The notes under the pieces: model-generated
The model's input: only the letters and a program-made list of their open reading frames with translations
The model's database searches: none
Told to the model about the DNA's origin: nothing
Program-made: the position numbers and the translations under genes
NCBI GenBank assembly: GCA_012861695.1
Contig: JAAOOA010000086.1
Location: forward strand, 4,671,293 to 4,735,292
DNA length: 64,000 nt
DNA from: Trematomus loennbergii
Taxonomy: Eukaryota; Chordata; Actinopteri; Perciformes; Nototheniidae
Reading direction: 5' to 3'
Part shown: one piece after another, positions 1 through 8,399 of the stretch
Layout of the letters: each line of letters begins with the position of its first letter
Numbering within the stretch: the stretch's first letter is position 1

Positions 1-257
1 ATAAAGAATGTTTCAGCATAGTGTTTTATTTATTTTTGCCTTGCTAATAAGTTGCAAATATAACCGATGAGCAGTGAATATTTTGCCTGCATCATCATCA
101 TCCCTTCATGGCACATGGTCCACTATTGGTTCAAGGTGTTCCCCTTTACGATGTGCATTCATAAGAGAACATTACACAGATTTAGGCTAGGTTTAATCTT
201 ATAGTAATAATATCTACTTTAAACGATAAGTGGCAGTGTAGTTTGTTGGAGGTTTAC

Positions 258-368
258 CTATAACCCTGCTGTAAGGAGTCACAGCAGGGCCTCAAACGGC
301 CTCTCATCTCTCTAGCAGACACTATAGGAAAGATCAGAGCCACTGCAGGCTGAGCCTCGCTGGAAGGT
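258..368 (-). ncRNA. Core block copy 1 (candidate exon or structured RNA)
   Basis: A 111-base block. On the minus strand it is preceded by TGCAG and followed by GTAAAC. One minus-strand frame is open across the whole block; the other two have stops. It contains a 9-bp stem (CCCTGCTGT with ACAGCAGGG) closing an 8-base loop. No protein family is recognised in the open frame. Confidence 0.4.
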
Positions 369-441
369 CTGCACACGAGCAACGTTTAAAGATGGGGACT
401 GGGCTACGGTCATGTGTTGGCTTTACTTTGAAAGAACTGAC

Positions 442-521
442 CTTAGTGTTCAGCTCATGCTGGAGCAGCAGAGGTCAGTCAGGAGGTCTGAGCAGGGCAG
501 AGCCTGGCTTCATCTCTACTT
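442..521 (-). ncRNA. Type A partner block copy 1 (candidate exon)
   Basis: An 80-base block. On the minus strand it has a pyrimidine-rich acceptor (TTTCTTTTACAG) and a GTCAGT donor. All three minus-strand frames contain stops, so if it is an exon it is non-coding or terminal. It lies 73 bases from core copy 1. Confidence 0.35.
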
Positions 522-885
522 CTGTAAAAGAAACACAACAACATTTAACTACAGTACTGTGTATTTATGTTTAATATATAAACAAAACAAAAAAGGTAAT
601 ACAACTCGAATGAAGGGATGACAACAGCTAATGTAAGGTAGTTTTAAACAGATCATACACACACCTGTAGATGGATTTGACAGTATAAAGCAGTATTTGC
701 TAGTTGTCAAAAGGGCTGTAAAAATTAAATGTTTTGTTATCAATTCATCTGCTGATTAATTTCTCGAAGGATAAATTGTTTGATCTATACAAATTCAGAA
801 AATAGTCAAATGTCTCTCCTAATTTTTCCAAGTCCCAGTTGGTGTCCTTAAATGGCTTTTGTCAGTCTAAATGAAGAGGAAGTCA

Positions 886-1852
886 CTTAACCTGTTAAGC
901 CCGAGCCTGTTTTCCAGGTCTCAGGCTCGAAAAGGACATGCCCAGAACAAATGACCATAACTTCACTTCTAAAAGGGGTACATTAATAATCTTTTTTTCT
1001 CAAAGTAATGATAAACCTGTGAGTTGGATGTAGAAGAGTCAGAATCAATATAGATGTTTTTATTTTAAAGTAAATTCAGATTGAACATAGTAAAAAAATG
1101 TAAATTATTGTGTCCGTCCAAAACAAAACAAGACGTATAGTGAAAACTACCCTTGAATGATGGGATAGTAGACTAAAAGCTTTAGGAATCCAAACTATAA
1201 CATATAATAAGTACCCTGTATCAAGATTGATGCAAAACAAGTGACATTTGACCTTTTTAAGAGATTTAGCACAAAAAAAAACTGCTTCTGGGGTCATTTG
1301 GGTGGATTTGACCTATCTCTGGCCCCCCTTGGTCGGTTTTGATGATTGACATCTCCTTTTAACCGTTAGAGCCAATAGAATCGAGGGGAAGTTCCACATA
1401 CACGTTACCAAATAAGGAGCGTAGCCATAATACCCAAAACAGGAAGCTGTCATACACTCTGGAAGCTATCATTAGCAGCTAATATGAAAACTCTGTTTTT
1501 GACATAAAAATGGAATATCAATAATTGTTTCAAAGTGACAGACACATTGGATTAACCTTCAGCCGCGTTTCTCGTTTTAATGCCATTGAACACAACTTAT
1601 GATCAGAATAACAGCAAAAGGTGAGCATATCTCCGTGTTTTGCTACCTAAAGCTACGTCGTGTGTTGTCTGGTTTTGCTTCCCCTATCACGAGTTCTGAT
1701 CGCTCAGTGATGATACTTGTATGTATGGAATCTGTGGAATCTCAACTTGCTAGCAAAGCTCGTTTGTGCAGATCCTATAAGTATATCGATCGATTTATAC
1801 CTAGAGTTCTGTGCCAAGTGCGTTAGCATTTTTTCGCTCAGGGCTCATTTAG
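886..1852. repeat. Interspersed repeat beginning CTGTTAAGCCC
   Basis: The left end (TTAAGCCCGAGCCTG) resembles the start of the duplicated segments at 41.17 and 52.79 kb, which read TTAAGCCCTGAGCCTG at 52.8 kb. An imperfect inverted match (GCTCAGGGCTCA) occurs near 1838, so this may be a DNA transposon of about 1 kb. No transposase frame is visible. Boundaries are approximate. Confidence 0.4.
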
Positions 1853-1929
1853 ACGCTTCTTGTGAGACTTGTGTTTTGTTTCTGTAAAAATGGTTCATAT
1901 CGTCAGTTAGCTAAGTTTCTTCCCGTTAA

Positions 1930-2310
1930 AGGTGGGGTAGGTAAGTTTGAGAAACCGGCTCGAGATACACTTTTTGTTATATTCCATGGAATGCTCTTAA
2001 CATCCCGATAGCAATGAATATCTTAAGTGCTTTGACGAAGAATCCATAAAAAAATGTCATCTGTGGAAGCCGTAATACTGTAAAAAGTACGACCAATCAT
2101 TTTAGCCGGCCCGGCTAAAATAACTGGATGGCCTACCTGCCTGTCAGCCTTCCATCTGTGCACAAACTTATCTCGTGCCCTCATTGGTCATGTGCGCGTT
2201 CGTGTGTGTTGGAGGAGGGGCTCTATAAGGAAGTGGCAGATTTTCTCCGGTTGTGTATTTTCAAATTCTAGCGATCTCGAGCCGGTTTCTCAAACTTACC
2301 TACCCTACCG
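1930..2310. mobile_element. TTAA-flanked MITE, about 36-bp terminal inverted repeats
   Basis: The left end (1930-1965) and the reverse complement of the right end (2275-2310) match over about 36 bases with a few mismatches; both contain GTAAGTTTGAGAAACCGGCT. TTAA sits on both sides (1926-1929 and 2311-2314), which is the target duplication expected for piggyBac-type or Kolobok-type insertion. The element has no coding capacity. A single end of the same family is at 44362. Confidence 0.8.
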
Positions 2311-2318
2311 TTAAGTGA

Positions 2319-2560
2319 GTATGACACATTCAGTTTATTACATTTTAAGAAGCCCTGAGACGCAGTTTAGTGAAAAAAAAGCCCGTTAAGCAGCCTTCTG
2401 CTTGAATGATTAATTGAATATCCCAATAGTGAGCGATCATTTTTCCTTTTAAACGATTATTAAATTAAGCAATGGTTTTTACTTAACAGATGTGTCAAAC
2501 GTAGGGGGGGAAAGCAAATTCAACATCATGATGTCTGACTTTAACATGATGCACGCCGTG
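2319..2560. other. Unassigned AT-rich spacer
   Basis: Between the MITE and the array I see no gene-like frame, tandem repeat or inverted ends. Confidence 0.5.
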
Positions 2561-2780
2561 TATTATTCATAAACCTATAAGCAGTGAAATGTACCGATAT
2601 AATATTTAGCCTGGACCCTAATGCCTTCATGGCACACGGTCTACCATTTGTAGAAATAGTGTTCCTTTATGGTTCACCAACATTAGAAAACAATATACAG
2701 AATATGGGCAGGATGAAACTCCTTAGTAACAATAACTCACTTTGAAGAACAAATCCCTTTGCAGCTTGTTGGAGGTTTAC

Positions 2781-2891
2781 CTATAACCCTGCTGTAAGGA
2801 GTCACAGCAGGGCCTCAAACGGCCTCTCATCTCTCTAGCAGACACTATAGGAAAGATCAGAGCCACTGCAGGCTGAGCCTCGCTGGAAGGT
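2781..2891 (-). ncRNA. Core block copy 2
   Basis: The core is intact although the sequence immediately outside it (2561-2764) is strongly diverged from the other copies. That contrast marks the edge of the conserved block near 2765. Confidence 0.4.
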
Positions 2892-2937
2892 CTGCCATTT
2901 TCAGGCTATGTGTTGTCTTTACATGACAAAAACTGAC

Positions 2938-3025
2938 CTTATTGTTCAGCTCAAAGTCATGCTGGAGCAGTAGAGGTCAGTCAGGAGGTCTGAGCAGGGC
3001 AGAGCCTGGCTTCATCTCAGCAACA
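2938..3025 (-). ncRNA. Type B partner block copy 1 (candidate exon)
   Basis: An 88-base block; version B differs from version A at both ends and by a short internal insertion, yet keeps the minus-strand CTTTTACAG acceptor and GTCAGT donor. The gap to core copy 2 is only 46 bases, which is too short for a normal vertebrate intron. Confidence 0.35.
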
Positions 3026-3279
3026 CTGTAAAAGAAAAAGGAATATTTTAAGTACTGTGATAATCATTTACATAAAAAAGGTAACATCAAGCTTTATGTG
3101 CCATTAAGGCCTTTGTAGGCCAATTTTAAGGACAAGACAATTAGAAATCTGTTATTGGTCCTACTACAGGAACATTAACAGGCCTACAACAGCAAGGGAC
3201 AGTGCAGATGAAAGGCAAACATTAAATAAAGAGACAAGCAAATGTCTAGTAAAATATGTACAAAAAAACATTTAAATCA

Positions 3280-3533
3280 GCGCCTTGTTGTGGAGTCCCT
3301 CAAGGATCAATTTTAGGTCCAAACTGTTCCTGATTTATATTGATGACATAATCAACACCTCCGACATGTTAAAATTCATCTTGTTTGCCGATGATACCAC
3401 CATTCTCTGCCCCCATCATAATCTTGGTGATCTTGTTAAAATTGTTAATGCAGAATTAGAAATACTATGTAACTGGTTTGCAGTTAATAAATTATCCCTT
3501 AGTGTGGCCAAAACAAATGACATGTTATTAGGC
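3280..3533 (+). pseudogene. LINE reverse-transcriptase fragment, array copy 1
   Basis: This encodes the central part of a non-LTR reverse transcriptase, with the motifs GVPQGSILGP and FADDT. A one-base deletion before the LFLIYIDDI stretch breaks the frame, and the 3' end runs into array sequence after MLLG. It is a dead fragment carried by the tandem unit. Confidence 0.8.
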
Positions 3534-3862
3534 AGTGAATATTTTGCATGCACCATCATCTCTTCATAGCACATGGTCTCCTATTGGTTCAAGGTATTTC
3601 CCTTTACTATCCAATATAATTCCGACATACATTTCGCTTAATCAGTGTTTTTACTTTAATTGTGTTCATTTTTAAAGCAAATACTTTTTAACTTTTACTT
3701 AAGTACAGAATTGTGAGGTTAAATATTGCTACTTTCAAGTATACAACCAGAATACCTCTTGCACCAGTGGAAATCAGGAAGCAGAATGAGGCTAGGTTTA
3801 ATCTTATAGTAATAATATCTACTTTAAATGATAAGTGGCAGTGTAGTTTGTTGGAGGTTTAC

Positions 3863-3973
3863 CTATAACCCTGCTGTAAGGAGTCACAGCAGGGCCTCAA
3901 ACGGCCTCTCATCTCTCTAGCAGACACTATAGGAAAGATCAGAGCCACTGCAGGCTGAGCCTCGCTGGAAGGT
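3863..3973 (-). ncRNA. Core block copy 3
   Basis: Same 111-base block with both minus-strand splice-like borders and the 9-bp stem kept. Confidence 0.4.
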
Positions 3974-4046
3974 CTGCACACGAGCAACGTTTAAAGATGG
4001 GGACTGGGCTACGGTCATGTGTTGGCTTTACTTTGAAAGAACTGAC

Positions 4047-4126
4047 CTTAGTGTTCAGCTCATGCTGGAGCAGCAGAGGTCAGTCAGGAGGTCTGAGCAG
4101 GGCAGAGCCTGGCTTCATCTCTACTT
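4047..4126 (-). ncRNA. Type A partner block copy 2
   Basis: An 80-base block identical in layout to the one at 442; acceptor and donor dinucleotides are kept and the gap to its core is 73 bases. Confidence 0.35.
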
Positions 4127-4687
4127 CTGTAAAAGAAAGTCATATTATAAGTACTGTGTTTTTTATACAACATTTCCCTATAAGGTTACATCAAGCTTTA
4201 TGTGCACTTAAAGTCTTTGCTACGTGAGCAAGTTCAAGCAGAACATGATAATCAAAAATCGTTCATTGGTCCCACCATGGGGAAACATACAGCCTAAAAG
4301 AGGCAAAGGGACGGTGCAGATGAAGGCAAAATAAGTAAGTAACTTATTAAATAAATAGGCAAGCAGACATGCAATACAAAATGAAGTATGAACTAAAAAC
4401 AAGTAGCAGCATGTGTTTATCTGCATGTCACAATAAAGAATGTTTCAGCATAGTGTTTTATTTATTTTTGCCTTGCTAATAATTTGCAAATATGACCGAT
4501 GAGCAGTGAATATTTTGCCTGCATCATCATCCCTTCATGGCACATGGTCCACTATTGGTTCAAGGTGTTTCCCTTTACGATGTGCATTCATAAGAGAACA
4601 TTACACAGATTTAGGCTAGGTTTAAACTATTAGTAATAATAATTCCCCTTAAACGATAAGTGGCAGTGTAGTTTGTTGGAGGTTTAC

Positions 4688-4797
4688 CTATAACCCTGCT
4701 GTAAGGAGTCACAGCAGGCCTCAAACGGCCTCTCATCTCTCTAGCAGACACTATAGGAAAGATCAGAGCCACTGCAGGCTGAGCCTCGCTGGAAGGT
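4688..4797 (-). ncRNA. Core block copy 4, one base shorter
   Basis: A G is missing from the GGG at the end of the stem (GCAGGCCTC instead of GCAGGGCCTC). This removes one base pair from the hairpin and shifts the only open minus-strand frame. The borders are unchanged. Confidence 0.4.
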
Positions 4798-4843
4798 CTG
4801 CCATTTTCAGGCTATGTGTTGTCTTTACATGACAAAAACTGAC

Positions 4844-4931
4844 CTTATTGTTCAGCTCAAAGTCATGCTGGAGCAGTAGAGGTCAGTCAGGAGGTCTGAG
4901 CAGGGCAGAGCCTGGCTTCATCTCAGCAACA
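4844..4931 (-). ncRNA. Type B partner block copy 2
   Basis: An 88-base block with splice-like borders, 46 bases from core copy 4. Confidence 0.35.
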
Positions 4932-5185
4932 CTGTAAAAGAAAAAGGAATATTTTAAGTACTGTGATAATCATTTACATAAAAAAGGTAACATCAAGCTT
5001 TATGTGCCATTAAGGCCTTTGTAGGCCAATTTTAAGGACAAGACAATTAGAAATCTGTTATTGGTCCTACTACAGGAACATTAACAGGCCTACAACAGCA
5101 AGGGACAGTGCAGATGAAAGGCAAACATTAAATAAAGAGACAAGCAAATGTCTAGTAAAATATGTACAAAAAAAATGTAAATCAA

Positions 5186-5440
5186 GCGCCTTGTTGTGGA
5201 GTCCCTCAAGGATCAATTTTAGGTCCAAAACTGTTCCTGATTTATATTGATGACATAATCAACACCTCCGACATGTTAAAATTCATCTTGTTTGCCGATG
5301 ATACCACCATTCTCTGCCCCCATCATAATCTTGGTGATCTTGTTAAAATTGTTAATGCAGAATTAGAAATACTATGTAACTGGTTTGCAGTTAATAAATT
5401 ATCCCTTAGTGTGGCCAAAACAAATGACATGTTATTAGGC
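5186..5440 (+). pseudogene. LINE reverse-transcriptase fragment, array copy 2 (open frame)
   Basis: The only one of the three copies with an uninterrupted frame (about 85 codons): GVPQGSILGP near the start, then LFLIYIDDI, then the catalytic FADDT motif, ending at MLLG. A full non-LTR reverse transcriptase is several hundred residues long, so upstream fingers, thumb and endonuclease are all absent. The motif style fits the Jockey/CR1/I-like superfamily; the clade is not resolved. An in-frame ATG at 5162 and a tail of array sequence give an accidental 104-codon frame. Confidence 0.82.
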
Positions 5441-5769
5441 AGTGAATATTTTGCATGCACCATCATCTCTTCATAGCACATGGTCTCCTATTGGTTCAAG
5501 GTATTTCCCTTTACTATCCAATATAATTCCGACATACATTTCACTTAATCAGTGTTTTTACTTTAATTGTGTTCATTTTTAAAGCAAATACTTTTTAACT
5601 TTTACTTAAGTACAGAATTGTGAGGTTAAATATTGCTACTTTCAAGTATACAACCAGAATACCTCTTGCACCAGTGGAAATCAGGAAGCAGAATGAGGCT
5701 AGGTTTAATCTTATAGTAATAATATCTACTTTAAATGATAAGTGGCAGTGTAGTTTGTTGGAGGTTTAC

Positions 5770-5880
5770 CTATAACCCTGCTGTAAGGAGTCACAGCAGG
5801 GCCTCAAACGGCCTCTCATCTCTCTAGCAGACACTATAGGAAAGATCAGAGCCACTGCAGGCTGAGCCTCGCTGGAAGGT
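5770..5880 (-). ncRNA. Core block copy 5
   Basis: Complete 111-base block with unchanged borders and hairpin. Confidence 0.4.
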
Positions 5881-5953
5881 CTGCACACGAGCAACGTTTA
5901 AAGATAGGGACTGGGCTACGGTCATGTGTTGGCTTTACTTTGAAAGAACTGAC

Positions 5954-6033
5954 CTTAGTGTTCAGCTCATGCTGGAGCAGCAGAGGTCAGTCAGGAGGTC
6001 TGAGCAGGGCAGAGCCTGGCTTCATCTCTACTT
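5954..6033 (-). ncRNA. Type A partner block copy 3
   Basis: 80-base block; the adjoining 73-base gap differs from copy 2 by a single base (GATAGGG instead of GATGGGG). Confidence 0.35.
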
Positions 6034-6593
6034 CTGTAAAAGAAAGTCATATTATAAGTACTGTGTTTTTTTACAACATTTCCCTATAAGGTTACATCAA
6101 GCTTTATGTGCATTTAAAGTCTTTGCTACGTGAGCAAGTTCAAGCTGAACATGATAATCAAAATCGTTCATTGGTCCCACCATGGGGAAACATACAGCCT
6201 AACAGAGGCAAAGGGACGGTGCAGATGAAGGCAAAAATAAGTAAGTAACCTATTAAATAAATAGGCAAGCAGACATGTAATAAGAAATGAAGTATGAACT
6301 AAAAAAAATAGCAGCATGTGTTTATCTGCATGTCGCAATAAAGAATGTTTCAGCATAGTGTTTTATTTATTTTTGCCTTGCTAATAAGTTGCAAATATAA
6401 CCGATGAGCAGTGAATATTTTGCCTGCATCATCATCCCTTCATGGCACATGGTCCACTATTGGTTCAAGGTGTTCCCCTTTACGATGTGCATTCATAAGA
6501 GAACATTACACAGATTTAGGCTAGGTTTAAACTAATAGTAATAATAATTCCTCTTAAACAATAAGTGGCAGTGTAGTTTTGTTGGAGGTTTAC

Positions 6594-6704
6594 CTATAAC
6601 CCTGCTGTAAGGAGTCACAGCAGGGCCTCAAACGGCCTCTCATCTCTCTAGCAGACACTATAGGAAAGATCAGAGCCACTGCAGGCTGAGCCTCGCTGGA
6701 AGGT
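6594..6704 (-). ncRNA. Core block copy 6
   Basis: Complete 111-base block. One extra T lies just outside it (6576-6580). Confidence 0.4.
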
Positions 6705-6750
6705 CTGCCATTTTCAGGCTATGTGTTGTCTTTACATGACAAAAACTGAC

Positions 6751-6838
6751 CTTATTGTTCAGCTCAAAGTCATGCTGGAGCAGTAGAGGTCAGTCAGGAG
6801 GTCTGAGCAGGGCAGAGCCTGGCTTCATCTCAGCAACA
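6751..6838 (-). ncRNA. Type B partner block copy 3
   Basis: 88-base block with splice-like borders. Read from the minus strand it is the first partner block met after core copy 7. Confidence 0.35.
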
Positions 6839-7094
6839 CTGTAAAAGAAAAAGGAATATTTTAAGTACTGTGATAATCATTTACATAAAAAAGGTGACAT
6901 CAAGCTTTATGTGCCATTAAGGCCTTTGTAGGCCAATTTTAAGGACAAGACAATTAGAAATCTGTTATTGGTCCTACTACAGGAACATTATCAGGCCTAC
7001 AACAGCAAGGGACAGTGCAGATGAAAGGCAAACATTAAATAAAGAGACAAGCAAATGTCTAGTAAAATATGTACAAAAAAACCGTGTAAATCAA

Positions 7095-7348
7095 GCGCCT
7101 TGTTGTGGAGTCCCTCAAGGATCAATTTTAGGTCCAAAACTGTTCCTGATTTATATTGATGACATAATCAACACCTCCGACATGTTAAAATTCATCTTGT
7201 TTGCCGATGATACCACCATTCTCTGCTCCCATCATAATCTTGGTGATCTTCTTAAAATTGTTAATGCAGAATTAGAAATACTATGTAACTGGTTTGCAGT
7301 TAATAAATTATCCCTTAGTGTGGCCAAAACAATGACATGTTATTAGGC
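7095..7348 (+). pseudogene. LINE reverse-transcriptase fragment, array copy 3
   Basis: Same fragment as at 5186. It has a one-base deletion in the AAAACAAATG stretch that breaks the frame shortly before MLLG, plus two substitutions in the region after FADDT (Pro to Ser and Val to Leu). Confidence 0.8.
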
Positions 7349-7677
7349 AGTGAATATTTTGCATGCACCATCATCTCTTCATAGCACATGGTCTCCTATT
7401 GGTTCAAGGTATTTCCCTTTACTATCCAATATAATTCCGACATACATTTAGCTTAATCAGTGTTTTTACTTTAATTGTGTTCATTTTTAAAGCAAATACT
7501 TTTTAACTTTTACTTAAGTACAGAATTGTGAGGTTAAATATTGCTACTTTCAAGTATACAACCAGAATACCTCTTGCACCAGTGGAAATCAGGAAGCAGA
7601 ATGAGGCTAGGTTTAATCTTATAGTAATAATATCTACTTTAAATGATAAGTGGCAGTGTAGTTTGTTGGAGGTTTAC

Positions 7678-7788
7678 CTATAACCCTGCTGTAAGGAGTC
7701 ACAGCAGGGCCTCAAACGGCCTCTCATCTCTCTAGCAGACACTATAGGAAAGATCAGAGCCACTGCAGGCTGAGCCTCGCTGGAAGGT
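7678..7788 (-). ncRNA. Core block copy 7, at the array edge
   Basis: The array ends just beyond this core at 7792. On the minus strand the acceptor here (AACACTGCAG) comes from unique DNA, not array DNA. The borders stay splice-like across the breakpoint, which supports this as the founder exon from which the array grew. Confidence 0.45.
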
Positions 7789-7921
7789 CTGCAGTGTTCA
7801 CAACGCAATACAGAAGTCTCTTTAAAATGTTTAAAATGCTTGTCGTTTCCGGTCTGAACACATGGGCTGGTAGATAAAATACTGCCTCTAATGTGTAAAA
7901 CAAAAGCAAACTAAGTTTTAC

Positions 7922-7961
7922 CTTAGCATATTTAAGTTGGACAGTCACCCACGCCTTCAGT
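7922..7961 (-). ncRNA. Candidate exon upstream of the array
   Basis: A 40-base segment with a strong minus-strand acceptor (TTTTCTGTGTTCACAG) and donor (AAG then GTAAAACT). Joined to the next core it gives no continuous protein frame, so a non-coding transcript is the simplest reading. Existence is inferred from splice signals alone. Confidence 0.35.
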
Positions 7962-8197
7962 CTGTGAACACAGAAAATAAAAACATGAAAAACGTGTTGT
8001 AAAAAGTAACATGAATGTGATGCAGTTACCAAAAGCACATCGCTCGCGCTTAACTGACTTAAACAGTTTAAAAACAACATTCCTCAACAAAACCACCTTT
8101 CTATTACAGTTTAAAGGTCCAAATTATATTTAAAGAAGTCAGAAACGTTACATACTTTGTAATTTAAGTTAGATGGAAGCAGATAGAATAAGCGTAC

Positions 8198-8360
8198 CTT
8201 ACTCGACCCAGGCGTGCCGTGAAGTAGACTGAAACATACAGTGCCGGATGTGACGTCCTTACATTTTGGCATGGGTTTCCTTCTCCTTCTCCATACAAGG
8301 TGTATCTCAGCCAGCAGGGAGCAGTATAATACCAAATATCGCGGTAGGGTGTTAAACATC
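8198..8360 (-). ncRNA. Candidate first exon of the minus-strand transcript
   Basis: The minus strand ends in GAGTAAG then GTACGC, a good donor, and is relatively rich in CpG, with TGACGT (CRE-like) and CCGG motifs near 8240-8260. An ATG at 8272 opens 25 codons to the donor but meets a stop nine codons into the 7922-7961 segment. The 5' edge is unknown. It could be the promoter-proximal exon of a long non-coding RNA; there is no direct evidence of transcription. Confidence 0.28.
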
Positions 8361-8399
8361 CATGGTTTGAACCTGAAATAGTCTACATTTCTTTGATTT

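Larger units (their letters stand above)
1..620. repeat. Outlying half-unit of the 1.9-kb tandem array
   Basis: This segment starts with the same sequence found at 4433 and 6338 and carries one 111-base core (258-368) and one type A partner block (442-521). Beyond about 540 it diverges from the other copies. It is separated from the main array by about 1.9 kb of other repeats, so it is either an edge copy split by insertions or an older duplicate. The array continues past the left edge of the window or is cut by it. Confidence 0.8.
2561..7792. repeat. Tandem array, period about 1,906 bases
   Basis: Landmarks repeat at a constant spacing: one landmark at 3241, 5147 and 7054, another at 4433 and 6338. 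Each 1.9-kb unit is made of two related half-units. One holds a core plus a type A block; the other holds a core, a type B block and a reverse-transcriptase fragment. Both half-units start with related sequence (GTGAATATTTTGC, then CACATGGTC and TATTGGTTCAAGG), so the unit is an old duplication that was then amplified. The first B half-unit (2561-3240) is diverged upstream of its core. Later copies are almost identical, which points to recent amplification or homogenisation. Confidence 0.92.

Noticed and set aside
8111..8359. Minus-strand 82-codon frame with RRRRKPMPKCK
   Set aside because: As a protein it has no family resemblance and runs past a strong donor at 8198; it is better read as a candidate non-coding first exon.
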